43,848 bases of DNA from Rachicladosporium sp. CCFEE 5018 (GCA_002077045.2 KZ111145.1:1-43848), one strand, 5' to 3'; counted from the stretch's first letter, positions 10,145-21,259 are shown. A program made the numbers and translations. Notes: generated from the letters alone by a model not told the origin.

Positions 10145-11575
10145 ATGCGTCTCTACAACGTGACCAGAAAATATTTCAAATGGTTTCCTGGCCAGGTCCC
10201 ATCCTACGCCATCGCATCGCACCGCTGGCTCAAAGCGGCAGACGAGCCAACACACAAAGACCTCCTGTTAGGTTGCAACACAGGCAAGCCCGGATACCGG
10301 AAGTTTCTTGGTTTCGTGGAGCACGTCCGGAGTCACTATCGTGACATTGAATGGCTGTGGATAGATACTTGCTGCATCAACAAGTCGGATGAGGTCGAGC
10401 ACTATGATGCCCTCAACAGTATGTACGACTGGTACAGCGCCGCTACAGTGTGTTTGGCGTATTTGGCAGAGGTACCGAGTATCCTTGACGACCGTGCGCT
10501 CCTCCGGCAGAGTCTCAGTCGTAGTGATTGGTTCACCCGACGCTGGACATTGCAGGAGCTTGTGGCTCCGACTTACGTCGTGTTTCTCTCGCGAGACTGG
10601 ATAGAGATCGGATGCAAAGGAGCTGGCCGAAGTCGTGGCGCACTTGGTCCGGTGGACAAGATCATCAGTCGAGTCACGGAGATACCGGTGAAGGTGCTGA
10701 AAGATCCTGAGGGACTCGGATCAGTCGGTGCACAGACTATTGTACGCTGGGCAGAAGATCGGAAGTCGAGCCATGAAGGCGACTTGTGGTATTGCCTGTG
10801 TGGTCTTCTTGGAGCGTGGGTCGATGCGCGCATTGGACACGGGGAGACAGAGCTTAGAAACCGTTTGCTACAGCGCCTCGAGCAAACGGGATCCTTCTGT
10901 TTGGGAGATGCAGCAAAGATCGCCCGAGAGCTTGACAGAGCAGACCAGAAAGCACGGAGACAGCGAGCTGTGCCCCGTGACTGGCAATCGGCCCCCGCCG
11001 CGGCAATCGGAACCTCCAGTGTTGACGATCGGAGAACGCGGCAATTATACACTGCGGACTCGCACTCTGGGAACGCGTCATTACGGGACAGGCGTGACTT
11101 TCTTGCTGATGGTGATGATGCAGCAGACGAGAATGGGGATGATGAAGATGATGATGGTGACGACGGCGAGTCCGAGGAGGAGGACGTGGAAGAGGATGGT
11201 AGCGCCAGCACTCAGGCGGTGTTCAACGAGGCATTGCGCCGCGTGTACCAGACACTGCGTACGAAAGGTTATCCAGACCAGGAGGCCAGAGCAGAGGTCG
11301 AAATACTCCGCACATCGAGTAGGATCACGCCAGCCTCGCGGAAGCCAGAGAGGTCCGCCAGAGCTGCGTCCGCAGCAGCTAGACCTTCGGATGCAAGTCG
11401 AATGCCTAGAGTGATGCCCATATCGCACAGATCAGACCGAGTGACCGCGAAAGAGCAGAAACGTCCGCCAGAGCTGTGTCTGCAACCACCACGTCTTTGC
11501 ACAAAAGACAACCACCGAGACCGCCGCCAATATCTGGCAGGTCGAGTCAGAGTGACCTGCAACGCACTTTGGTAG
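10145..11575 (+). CDS. HET-domain protein 2, copy A
   Basis: Second HET-domain protein in tandem, 476 residues from the ATG at 10145 (M-R-L-Y; the longer frame starts at GTG). It has Y-A-I-A-S-H-R-W, W-L-W-I-D-T-C-C-I-N and R-W-T-L-Q-E-L-V-A-P. Two helical units like those in HET gene 1 follow, at about nt 10855-10945 and 11234-11325, separated by a strongly acidic Asp/Glu run (about residues 318-352). The C-terminus is Arg/Ala/Ser-rich. From about 11455 another frame stays open to 11651 and reads as a Gln/Arg-rich, possibly coiled-coil tail, so a late frameshift is possible. It is only about 55-60% identical to copy B over the HET domain, by eye. Confidence 0.88.
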   Translation: MRLYNVTRKYFKWFPGQVPSYAIASHRWLKAADEPTHKDLLLGCNTGKPGYRKFLGFVEHVRSHYRDIEWLWIDTCCINKSDEVEHYDALNSMYDWYSAATVCLAYLAEVPSILDDRALLRQSLSRSDWFTRRWTLQELVAPTYVVFLSRDWIEIGCKGAGRSRGALGPVDKIISRVTEIPVKVLKDPEGLGSVGAQTIVRWAEDRKSSHEGDLWYCLCGLLGAWVDARIGHGETELRNRLLQRLEQTGSFCLGDAAKIARELDRADQKARRQRAVPRDWQSAPAAAIGTSSVDDRRTRQLYTADSHSGNASLRDRRDFLADGDDAADENGDDEDDDGDDGESEEEDVEEDGSASTQAVFNEALRRVYQTLRTKGYPDQEARAEVEILRTSSRITPASRKPERSARAASAAARPSDASRMPRVMPISHRSDRVTAKEQKRPPELCLQPPRLCTKDNHRDRRQYLAGRVRVTCNALW

Positions 11576-12150
11576 ACACAGAGGATAGCGTCCAACAAAA
11601 TGATCTTTTACGACGTCGAATACGAGACATGAGTGTTCGCGAAGGGTGATAGCAGTCACCTGCCCGGATCAAGTGAAACTGCGCGCTGAAGGGGCAACCC
11701 GGCCCAGCTGGCAATATGCGAGTGCCTCAAAGCGTCGGAAATTCGCAACCTTGTTAGGATATTCAGACTGCTTGATGTAATGATACCAGCAACTCGCGGC
11801 GCGCTCGCGGATGAAGGGATCTCGCTGCTCAGGCCTGAAGAGTCTGCGCTGCTGTCAACGCCTTCATGACAGCGGCTTCAAATCGCCGTGTCGGCGATGA
11901 AGCATCTCGATGACATGCTCCCCGTCGGTTGCGCCATGTCTCGTAGGCATGTAGTCCGGCAGCCTGAAATGCAACAGCAGATTGGACACAAGCATTTCTT
12001 GCGAGCTGGCGAGTCGGAGAATGGCAGAGACGCGCACGCGAAGTCGTCAATACTCCTCGTCAATGCCGGCCTAGCTGTCGGTGTGTAGCCGTGGTACGAT
12101 TTCTGCTCGCGCGGCAAGCTCTTGTGCACGCCTTGCGGCGGCTGTAGTAC
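11576..12150. other. intergenic between convergent genes (copy A)
   Basis: 575 bp between HET gene 2 and the decarboxylase-like gene. No gene recognised; longer than the equivalent stretch in copy B (427 bp). Confidence 0.35.
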
Positions 12151-12859
12151 TCAGATCCGCAACGCATCATACTCCTCATCCTGCGGGAACCTACACCACA
12201 CCACCACACCGTCAGCGCCGATCTTTTCACCAATCCATGTCCACACAACAAGCACCACTCACCCGAGATGAAACCTCCCACACCTCCCCCACTCCAACCC
12301 CGCCCCCTCCCCCGTCTCAAAATCCTCCACCCGTCCTCCCACCCTCTTGTCCTCACTCAAAAAACAACACTGCAGTCCCTCCCCACTAACACCCTTCTGC
12401 CAACCCGGGAAACAGAATCCAAAAATCGTCCCACTCACATCCCACAACGTCGCCTGCTGCGTAGAAATACTTGAACCTCCCTCTCACCCGAAACGGCAAG
12501 GGTGTGTTCTTCCCATCCTTCCACAGCACCTCTTTAACCTTTTCGCCGCTCGTGCCGACTGGCGGGCGCACACGCTGGGAAGGCTGGAAGACTGTAACGG
12601 CCGTGTGGGGCATGCTGTCCTCTTTATCTGCTCTTGTCACCGCACCACTAGGGTCTATACTATAAGCTACGCTGTCGATTTGTATCATATCGTTCGGGCG
12701 GGTGGAAGGAGGGTCATCTTCGTCCAGCTCGAAGTAGCCTATGCCGTGGGTGCCGTGGTTTGTGAGGAAAGCTACCGACGGGCCGCCGTCGCGGAGACCG
12801 GCGGTGTAGGCGGAGAGGAGCGAGTATTGGTAGATGTCGTTGGGTATTGATGGGGCCAT
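12151..12859 (-). CDS. acetolactate decarboxylase-like protein, frameshifted (copy A)
   Basis: Homolog of alpha-acetolactate decarboxylase (AlsD/BudA family), whose bacterial members convert acetolactate to acetoin and CO2. Exon 1 is 12859-12263 and exon 2 is 12190-12151, with a 72-bp intron (donor GTGAGT); exon 2 completes the tail after R-F-H-L-G. Compared with copy B, two bases are missing near 12463-12470, shortening exon 1 from 599 to 597 bp and throwing the frame off after R-F-K-Y. The predicted product therefore ends early, before the second half of the domain. The first half (I-Y-Q-Y-S-L-L-S-A and H-G-T-H-G-I-G) is intact. This is either a null copy or an assembly error. Confidence 0.75.
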
Positions 12860-13583
12860 TAGAGAAGACGCGGGCTTGACTCTTGCTTGCACGAACAACA
12901 AGTGCTGAGAGGGAAACAATGGAGAGGAGAGTCCGTGGAAGCGGGTGATGAGAGGATGATGCGATTCTTACCTGTGTGATCCTCTCGTCTATCGTGTAGC
13001 GTATGATGTGCTGATTTGGGGTGCATGCATCAGTATCTAGCTGCAGTAGTGGACTGCGGGATGAACTTCAAGCGGAGCCGATGCATCGCAAGTCCGAAAT
13101 CGCTCGAACTTTGCCAAGGACGATCTGGTCACGTGCCAGCGTTGTGATTCTTGCTGCGGTCCACTTTTCCTCTTGAAGGGCAAGATCCCAGTCAGTATAT
13201 GTACCACGGCCAGCTGCTGCGGAAGTCCGGGACGCTCGCCGTCAAGCGCGAGCCTGCTTCGTTGTAGACAGGTATTCGGTACGCTATTCGAGATACAATG
13301 CAAACCATCAACGGTGCACAGCATCATGCTCACCAAGGTCTCTGGCAGATCGCATGTGCGCCGTGTCGCAGCAGTAGCGAGTCTGCGAGTATCCACACCA
13401 GGGCGTGATCGTGGCACAGCAGCGTAGCCATGTATCGCGCAAGCGTTGTGTTACCGGGTGGAGAGGACAAAGCGAGCGTAGCATTCGGGTCCTTGCACAG
13501 AGACCGGCAGTCTTCTTCGTTGAGGTCGCATTCGTACCAGCAACATATTCCTCACTGAAGCCCACGTCGAGGTTTGCACAACC
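12860..13583. other. intergenic (copy A)
   Basis: 724 bp between two minus-strand genes; the promoter of the decarboxylase-like gene and the 3' end of seryl-tRNA synthetase should lie here. No gene recognised. Confidence 0.35.
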
Positions 13584-15083
13584 TCACGTCTTGCCCTTCG
13601 GACCGATTAGCATCATGCCCTCTGGCATCCACTTCCTCAAACACTCTGGTACGACCACCACGCCCTCCGCCTCTCGCCAGCCATTCTCAAGCACAGCAGC
13701 CAGAATCCTCGGTACCGCAAGCGCAGTACCGTTGACCGTATGCGGCCAACCAGGCTTTGTTGAGGGAGGGGTCTTGACTCTCGTGCCTAGTCGACGAGTC
13801 TGATAGTCCGTGCAGATCGACGCGCTCGTGACCTCGCCGTAGCCATTATCGATGGCGCGCCGCGACGGGAAGAAAGCCTCGATGTCGATCTTGCGTGTTG
13901 CACTGGCGCCGAGATCGGTGGTTGGCATTTCGAGGATGCGTGCATGGAGTCCGAGAGCGGTGAGGATGTCCATTTGAATGGCGAGCATCTCTTCGAAGAC
14001 TGCGTCGGTCTGGGAGTCGGTGTCGTCTTCTGTAGCGAAGCGATTGCTGCCTTCTGCTGCAGGTGGAGGGAGTGTCCATGCGAACATCTCGACCTTGGTG
14101 AACTCGTGCACGCGGTATAGACCCTTCGTGTCGACGCCGCGAGCTCCAGCTTCTGCGCGGTAGCAGCGTGATGGTCCGATGACTTTGAGAGGCAGGTTAC
14201 TGGCGTTCAGCGTCTTGTTGGCTTGCGACCCTGCGAAGGGGATTTCAGCAGTGCCAGCCAGTACGAGACCTGGCTTGTCCGACTCTTGCGCGATGTTGTA
14301 AATCTGAGTCTCGCCGTTCTGGTCTCGTGGCATGAACCCACAGGCATTGGCGATATGACTGTAGACGAGGCTAGGCGGTGTCATGACTTTCCATCCACGC
14401 TTTATGGCGACTGATAACGCAAACTGGACTAAAGCTTGCTCAAGCAATGCTGCTTCGTTTTTCAAAAAGTACCAGCCCCATCCACTTGTCGTAGCACTTG
14501 CCTCGAAGTCGAGCACATCAAGCTCCCTGCCTATGTCAACATGACTCTTCGCTGCACTCTTGAAGACGACCGGCGGTTCAGTCCCGTTGGTATGGCCAAC
14601 AACTGTGGGCTGATCGCCCACTGGCGTGCTCAACGAGCTCAGGTTCGGCAACTCCAATGCAAGATGATCCATCTCAATTTGTGCATCTTTCTCCATTCGC
14701 TCAATCTCTGCCAGCTCTGCCTTCATGGACTTCGCCTCTGCCAGCAACACATCACGGCTGCTTGTCCCTCCCTTCGCAGTCTGCCGGATGCTCTTCTCGA
14801 CCGCGTTATTCTGCTGTCTCAGCTCGAGTGCATTCCGTTGCCGCTGGACAAGCTGCTCATGCAGCTCCAGTATGCGCCAGCCATTCTTGCTCACATGGGC
14901 GTAGTTGCGGTCTATAGCATTCTGTTCGTACAGTCCTGGGTTCTGGCGGATGTGCTTCGTATCGAGAACTGGCTTGGGTGCGAATGAGGGGAGTGTGTAT
15001 GTTCGGTCGCTCTTTGGGTTAGCTTTCAGTGATCTGGCATATGGAGCGACACGGCGACATGTACGCAGTAATGGAGACTGCAT
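13584..15083 (-). CDS. mitochondrial-type seryl-tRNA synthetase, copy A
   Basis: Class II aminoacyl-tRNA synthetase that loads serine on tRNA-Ser, related to yeast Dia4. One exon, 499 residues from the ATG at 15083. The basic N-terminus with few acids fits a mitochondrial presequence. Next comes the long helical tRNA-binding arm (about 65-145, rich in Glu, Lys, Leu and Ala), then the catalytic core: a T-A-E-I-P segment, motif 2 around R-C-Y-R-A-E-A-G and H-E-F-x-K-V-E-M-F, and motif 3 around N-G-T-A-L-A-V-P-R. Length and motif order are normal. It is divergent from the SAT4-type gene across a 982-bp region. Confidence 0.93.
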   Translation of the reverse strand: MQSPLLRTCRRVAPYARSLKANPKSDRTYTLPSFAPKPVLDTKHIRQNPGLYEQNAIDRNYAHVSKNGWRILELHEQLVQRQRNALELRQQNNAVEKSIRQTAKGGTSSRDVLLAEAKSMKAELAEIERMEKDAQIEMDHLALELPNLSSLSTPVGDQPTVVGHTNGTEPPVVFKSAAKSHVDIGRELDVLDFEASATTSGWGWYFLKNEAALLEQALVQFALSVAIKRGWKVMTPPSLVYSHIANACGFMPRDQNGETQIYNIAQESDKPGLVLAGTAEIPFAGSQANKTLNASNLPLKVIGPSRCYRAEAGARGVDTKGLYRVHEFTKVEMFAWTLPPPAAEGSNRFATEDDTDSQTDAVFEEMLAIQMDILTALGLHARILEMPTTDLGASATRKIDIEAFFPSRRAIDNGYGEVTSASICTDYQTRRLGTRVKTPPSTKPGWPHTVNGTALAVPRILAAVLENGWREAEGVVVVPECLRKWMPEGMMLIGPKGKT

Positions 15084-16065
15084 CGAGCACGCTATGCTAA
15101 TGGCTACAATCGACTCGAATGCAAGAGTTCATGGGGGGGGTGTCAAACAGCAATCAGGACCCCAACGCTCGGGCATGCATTCGGTCTAGCGCGAGCTCAC
15201 TTCAACCTGAGACAGTTCTGTGCCGCGGCGGTGGAAACGGTTTCCTTGCAGTGGAGGTAGAATTTGGAAGTTACCACTGTACCGGGCCGACGTGACCACG
15301 TCACAGAGACCTTCCAATTGCACGATAGCCATGAATGATAGAGAACAACTTCTACGTATCGAACGCGAGGCATACACGAACATGCCCGCCAAGCGACCCT
15401 CCGCGGTGCATCGGGTGCTTGCATGTGCAGCACAGTGGGGGTGGCGCCTCCAATCCTTCGACTTGCGCTCACGGCAATCGCAGTGCTGCTCGACCATGGT
15501 AGTGATGATAGCATGAGCGTTCTCATGTCCATCCGTGGCATCACAAGTGCATGTAATGATGCCACGAGGTCAATCTCAAATACATCATCGAACGGCTCTG
15601 ACGGCTCGAATTGATATCACGAAATGCCATCACTCTCGGGACCGTTATCTGCCGTCCACAGGCTATTTCTACGAACTACGCAGCTGTGGCTTGCATGCGC
15701 CGAGCACTCGTTATCGGCGCCAACATGTGCAGGATGCTGTCTTGTGATACCACACGCTGTCCTGCGACTTCACAGCCTCATGAGGATCGAGCAGTACTCT
15801 GGAAAGCATTTGTGCTCAGCGGACTCGAACATCCACGATCAAGCAAAGCGAAGGCTCATGATATTAGCGACACTCGGCGCTGACCGCCAGCTCGGCATCT
15901 GCTTTTGACAAAGCCGAGACACTCGACTGGACAACGGCAGTTCACCGTTGAGGCCGACCGATACATCGCTCCATCAGCTACAGCAAGCACCCAGCAAACT
16001 GCGCACACCCCAGCACCCAGCTCGGCCCTCTTGGGCTGGGCTCCCAAGTCACGACTGCCACAATA
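15084..16065. promoter_or_regulatory. divergent promoter region with invariant blocks (copy A)
   Basis: 982 bp between seryl-tRNA synthetase (-) and the SAT4-type gene (+). Two stretches are identical to copy B amid changed sequence: 15167-15219 (53 bp) and 15389-15450 (62 bp). A run of eight G lies at 15133-15140. Open frames here lose start, stop or phase in copy B, so the conservation is probably not coding. Confidence 0.4.
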
Positions 16066-17808
16066 ATGTCCGCCCACCTCACCTCACGAATGCTCTGGTC
16101 CTCCGCTCCCCCGGAACCGCGCACGAGACTCGACAACTGGCCTACGCTGCTCTACTCCTGGTGGGCGACCTCCTTCGCCGCCGTCGTAATCCTCACGCGG
16201 CTCTCCGGACGTAAAGTACGGAGCAATGTGCTCTTTCGAGAAGATTGGATTATGCTCTTCGCTCTCATACCGCTCTTCATTCGCATGGCATTCATCCATG
16301 TAGTGCTGGTGTACGGGACGAACAATGTTGCGACCGAGGGGGTGACGTACACATCGCTTGAGCTTGAGCATCGGAAGACGGGTGCGAGACTTGTGCTAGC
16401 GGCGAGGATATGGTATGCGGTGTTCATCTGGATGAGCAAGTGGGCTGTGAGCGAGTTTTTGAAGAGGATCACGATCCAAATATGGCGGCCGAGCTATGAG
16501 AGAGTATTGTTCGGCATTCGGGTCTTCCTTGGGTTGACGCTGGTCGCGGTGATCATCGCGACACTGGGGGAATGTCGGCCGATTGATCATTACTGGCAGG
16601 TTGTGCCGGATCCGGGGGCGCAGTGCAGGCAAGGCTTTGCGCAGCTCCTTACAATGGGGACTGCCGACATCATCACGGACATCCTGCTCGTAGTATTCCC
16701 AATCCCGATAGTGCTGAGATCGGGTCAGACGTGGCGGCGGAAGCTACAGCTCGTACTGCTGTTCAGCACGTCGGTCGTACTGATCGTAGTCACTGGCATG
16801 CGAATGCCTGAAGTCATCAAACGACATGGCAGACAACAATACCGCACCGTCTGGGCTTCTTCCGAGATTCTAGCCTCGGCATTCGTGTCGAATTTCGTAA
16901 TTATCGGATCCTTCCTGCGAGACAAAGGCACGAAGGAGAACAAGTACCGCTCGACCAGCGTGTCGGACTCGATCGAACGTGGTCCATCTGTACGGAGAGT
17001 ATTAACGCAGGAACGCCCCGGTGATGAGGACGAGCTGTTCTTCAGAGATATGGGCTACCGAATACCTGCCCACCTTCGAGACGAGCCGGAAAGCTCAGTG
17101 CGAATGGCTCCTGCCGCTCTGCCAGCGGTCGTGAGCTCTCCCTTCCTTGGACGAGACTCTGAGAACGAGCGGCCTACTGCGTCGAGCAGCTCAGCAGTCG
17201 ATGAAGCGATCGAACATCCGAACCACGATGACCTCCCTCAGCCCTCGCCAGCCCTCTCCAGCGGTACAACGAAGAAAAGCGTCTCCTTCTTCGATGTCGG
17301 CGGCCTTCTCGAATCCCAACCGCCCTCTCCGACAGACACCCGCTCCCGCGCCACCACCCTCCTCAGCACCGGCAACGGCACCGCGCAGTCCGTAGCCTAC
17401 GACTTCGCGCCCGCCACACCTTCGCAGTCTCGGCGAGGTTCGCACGCTTTCATGGCTGACATAGGCGGGATGCCGAGTCCGGGTTTTGCTGGAGCGAACG
17501 GAGGGCCAAGGAGGGGCAGTTTACCGGGTGGGAGGAGTAGAAATGGCGCGCCGATTGGGGTGTTGGGGCCGATGTTGGAGAGGCAGGAGACGCATATGAG
17601 TTTGCAGGATGCTAGAGGGCTGCTGAGGGGTGCGAGCAGCGCAGCATCGACAGATCTTGCCACCGTCTCGTCAAGCTCACGAGCAGCAGGCAGTGATCGA
17701 GTTCGTTTGCCACAGCCATCGACGGTCGCCACTACTGTACCTGTCGCTCGCCGTGGCGGAGGCTACGAGGAAATGGAGTTTGGAGACGCGGGCGGGCTGC
17801 TGAAATAA
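16066..17808 (+). CDS. SAT4-type (fungal rhodopsin-domain) seven-helix membrane protein, copy A
   Basis: 580 residues from the ATG at 16066. Seven hydrophobic segments can be placed at about residues 25-48, 63-90, 106-130, 148-172, 188-215, 226-250 and 262-285, the layout of the fungal SAT4/rhodopsin-like integral membrane family. Ligand and signalling partner are unknown. The C-terminal 290 residues are cytosol-like, Ser/Pro/Arg-rich and probably disordered. They contain a short motif three times: D-V-G-G-L-L, D-A-R-G-L-L and D-A-G-G-L-L, the last at the very C-terminus. Copy B has the same length. Confidence 0.85.
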   Translation: MSAHLTSRMLWSSAPPEPRTRLDNWPTLLYSWWATSFAAVVILTRLSGRKVRSNVLFREDWIMLFALIPLFIRMAFIHVVLVYGTNNVATEGVTYTSLELEHRKTGARLVLAARIWYAVFIWMSKWAVSEFLKRITIQIWRPSYERVLFGIRVFLGLTLVAVIIATLGECRPIDHYWQVVPDPGAQCRQGFAQLLTMGTADIITDILLVVFPIPIVLRSGQTWRRKLQLVLLFSTSVVLIVVTGMRMPEVIKRHGRQQYRTVWASSEILASAFVSNFVIIGSFLRDKGTKENKYRSTSVSDSIERGPSVRRVLTQERPGDEDELFFRDMGYRIPAHLRDEPESSVRMAPAALPAVVSSPFLGRDSENERPTASSSSAVDEAIEHPNHDDLPQPSPALSSGTTKKSVSFFDVGGLLESQPPSPTDTRSRATTLLSTGNGTAQSVAYDFAPATPSQSRRGSHAFMADIGGMPSPGFAGANGGPRRGSLPGGRSRNGAPIGVLGPMLERQETHMSLQDARGLLRGASSAASTDLATVSSSSRAAGSDRVRLPQPSTVATTVPVARRGGGYEEMEFGDAGGLLK

Positions 17809-18483
17809 GGGCGTGGCTTTTGTGCATTGCGTGGAGATTGGGCTGCATTTTCTTACGATACCCATCATGGTTGTGATATTGATATAGCGGCATCTGGATA
17901 GTGTGTATGCGAATGTGAACTAGCATAGTAGACCAGCTCTGAGTGGAGTTGTGCATCAACCATAGGCGCTAGGCGAATGGGACTGAAGCTTGCAGCTGCT
18001 TGTTGGGTGGCATTGCGTATGTGATTCATTTCGTCGCAACGACTCTCGCGTGACACTCATGTTCAGCTTTACACTACAATACTCCTTGCATGGCTTCATC
18101 TCAAGTGCAGGGATGTGGCTTGAGGTCCAGAGTGTGGGGAAGAGGCTTGCATTGCACTCCACATGTCAAAAAAGTAGGCGCGAGTCATGCACACATAAAG
18201 TCGATGAACTCACACACCCTCGCTCCTTCCCCTACAACCTCACCACGAACATGTTTTGTTGATCCTGCCTCACGACCGCCGTTCGTCGCGGGGTCACGCG
18301 CCCAACAACAACCAAATCCCACCGCGCACTTGTCCCTCCACTGCTACACCGAACACTCACCAAGACATCGACTTCGTACATTGCTTATCGCACCCGCATT
18401 CATCAAGCATCTGCATATCCCGCTACGACGTCGACCTACCACTCACACACAACACAACACCACACACTCACCACAGCACTGCA
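17809..18483. other. intergenic (copy A)
   Basis: 675 bp of 3' UTR and promoter, close to the same length and sequence in copy B. The frame of the next gene is open upstream from a TTG near 18256, but no in-frame ATG occurs before 18484. Confidence 0.4.
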
Positions 18484-21249
18484 ATGGCTCCCTCCACGCG
18501 TTCCAAGAATGGCAGCGAGCAGCTCTCCGCTCCGCCGCCAGCACCCACCCGCCGCAACACTCGCGCCGGCTCTCGCGCTATCTCCGAGACGCCGTCAGTG
18601 ACTGCTGCCACCGTCGCCGGCATCCTCGACCAGCAGAAGGGCAAGATGCCCGTCGTCAAGCCGCGCACCACACGCGCCTCTCGCAATACCTCCCGCCAGA
18701 ACTCTGAGGCGCCGTCTATCACTACTGCCAATGTGACCGAGGTTGGCACGATCAATACTGCTACTGCCGCGGATGTTGCGAGTATCAACAGCAAGAACTT
18801 CAAGACTACGTCGCGTGTCACGCGTAGCAGCTCGCGTAACAATTCGCGTGCGGGGTCTGAGGTGCCGCTTGAGGCAATTGCCACGATCTCGAATGCCAAG
18901 ACCACGCGCACCACTCGCAGCTCCTCACGCAACAACTCCAGCGCTAGCTTCGAGGTGCCCGACGTGATGGAGATCGATGAAGTCACTACTACCACCACTG
19001 TCAAGACCAAGACCGCCGCCACTGCAACCACCCGCGTCACTCGCAGCAGCTCTCGCAACAGCTCCCGCGCTGGCTCTGAGCGTCCCTCCTCGGCCGGCCA
19101 GGACATCATGACAGTCTCTAAGGCTACAGTGACCAAGCGCAAGACGCGTGCCGGCTCTGCCTCTTCGGTCAACGACAGCGGGGGCGAGACTTCGAAGGGC
19201 AAAGGCAAGGGAGCTAAGCGCCCCAGAGTCGGCCACCGCACCTTTGCCAAAATGGACGACATCACACAATACGGCTTGAGTTACGGCAAAGATTACATCG
19301 AGCCGAGCATCGAGCAGCATCTCCCTGTCGAAGCTTCGATCGAAGACTACCAGGCCAAGCGCTTCGGTCCGCCGGAGCATCTCGTTAAGGATGCGAAGAA
19401 TCGTGCCAAGGGCTCGTCACAGCAGAAGGAGAGGAGCTTCAGTAATGAGGGGTTGGTGAAGCTTGGGGATGCTTCACAGCTACTGGACCAAGAGGAGGAG
19501 GTGATGGAGCGGTTGGAGGCGTTGGACGAGGTGGGGAGGCTGGCTATGACGAGGGGTCGGGCGGAGCTGGATGACGATGCGGATATGGTTGCGGAGTTCG
19601 AGAGGAGTTTGGAGGAGGATAAGGAGAAGGAGCTCAGGGATCAGAGCGCGGCGGCAGAGCACGAGTCGAACGCCATGTCGCAGAGTGAGGCGTCGGCGGA
19701 GCAAGAGCAGTATGCGCAGCAGGAGCAAGACGCGACGTCGAACGAGAGTCAGCAAGAGCAGAAGGAGGTGTCGCCGCAGCTGCAAGATCTGCCATACGAG
19801 GAGGTGGCTTCGCAGCAAGACGTCTCATCGCGGCACATCCACTCGGTTGAGACGGAGCAGTCGCCAGAGCACATCCAGCAGCATCAGTACACCTCGCTGC
19901 CACTCGAGCGCCCCGTCGAGCTCGATGACTCCCCGCCTCATCACACGGGCACGAAGCAGTTGCAGTCCTCATCAGAGCACCAGATCGAGCAGGACCAGCA
20001 TAACTCTCCATCAGAAGTCTACAAGCCATACAAGACACACAGGAAGGCGAACTGGGCGACTCCACGCCCCCAGCGTGTCACATACAATCTTCCCTCTACA
20101 GGCACCCGCCAAATCAAGACAGTGCGCCGCAAACCCTCCTTCGAAGAGCAGAAGGAGATTGATGCCGCTGCCGAGAGGCTGCGCGAAGAGCAGGCCTTCG
20201 ATGATGCGACGTCTCCGCTCCTCAAGCCTAAGAGGCGGAGGACGCTGGTTAGACGTGCGGAGCAGGAAGAGCAGCAGGAGTTCTCACTACTTGATGAGAA
20301 GCAGCCGGATCAGACGAGCACGTCGACGCATCGAAGCACTAGTATTCTCCGTAAGAAGGCGTTGCAGGATGAGATCGCTGCGTATAAGGCGAAGAAGGAG
20401 GAAGAGGCTGCTGAGGAGGCTGAGCGCGTTGAAGCCGAGCGTGCTGAAGCTGAGCACGCTGCGAGCGAGCGCGAACTTGCTGAGCAGTCGCCTGATCAGG
20501 TGCCTGCACGCTCACCAGGCAAGCACACCCCATCAAACAAGCAACTCACCCTCACCAACGGTGAGCACGATAACGACGACGCCAGCACTCCCATGCCCGC
20601 GAAGCCGAAAGCTGTTGGCTACCTCAGCGGCCTTGGCCTCGGCAACCTGGTGAACGTCGCGTCGCCGTGGAAGATCACATCACGTCTCTCTTCACTATTT
20701 TCGCCGGCGAAGAAGCCAGCACCAACGAAGATTGAGAAGGCAACCACGCCGGCGACTAAGACTCGCATTGCTAAGCAAAAACTGATGCAGAAAGGCAAGT
20801 TGCCGTCTGATCAGGCAGCGCAGCAAGACTCTCCTCAGGATAAAAAGGTCCAGGCACAGAGTGAGAGACCGCAAGAGCGCAATCAGCAGATGCCTGACAT
20901 CGCACAGCCTGTGATACGCAGGCATGGCGGTATCAGTGGAGTCAACCATTACGGCTATGACTCGGATGACTTCTCGAGCGATGTCACCGATATCGAAGAG
21001 GAGGGCGAGCATAGGCAGCGGCTGATGGCTGAGGAGGATGAGGTCATGGCCAGCGGTCAGGACCTCACGCCGAAGGCCAATACGTACCGCAGACCAAGCG
21101 TGGAGAGCGAAGATGACGACATGCAGTCGACGCCTAAGCCCTCCAAGCAAGGCAACCAAGCACCTGAGGTCAACACAGACGCTGTCAAGCAGACGCGTCA
21201 ACGTTACGATCTCGACACGGTGGACTTCCCTGAGACGAGCAACGACAGC
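18484..21249 (+). CDS. large low-complexity protein, 3' part missing at the gap (copy A)
   Basis: 922 codons from ATG 18484 up to the N run; the remaining third is present only in copy B (see the entry at 37146). The apparent continuation across the N run into another short peptide is an artefact. The second half is about 1% different from copy B, and the last 303 bp are identical. The first half carries more changes, including a one-codon difference near the Arg/Ser repeats. Confidence 0.8.
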
Positions 21250-21259
21250 NNNNNNNNNN
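21250..21259. other. assembly gap of ten N
   Basis: Ten N mark a scaffold join. Copy A stops on its left and copy B starts on its right, so any real junction between the copies is not seen. Confidence 0.99.

Larger units (their letters stand above)
2365..21249. repeat. copy A of the duplicated nine-gene block
   Basis: 18,885 bp that match 21260-39917 (copy B, 18,658 bp) gene for gene and in the same orientation. The first 211 bp (2365-2575) and last 303 bp (20947-21249) are identical to copy B. Between them divergence ranges from about 1% to very high around HET gene 2. Copy A ends directly at the N gap. The identical ends suggest two haplotype or homeolog arms of one locus, not a genuine tandem duplication. 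Confidence 0.9.

Noticed and set aside
15332..15516. Possible small gene in the seryl-tRNA synthetase / SAT4 interval
   Set aside because: In copy B the ATG and the stop are lost and most changes are amino-acid altering; better explained as conserved noncoding DNA.
19571..20653. Long Arg/Ser-rich plus-strand frame and several minus-strand frames inside the large gene
   Set aside because: They are shadows of the Gln/Glu-rich repeats of the real frame, with low-complexity composition only.
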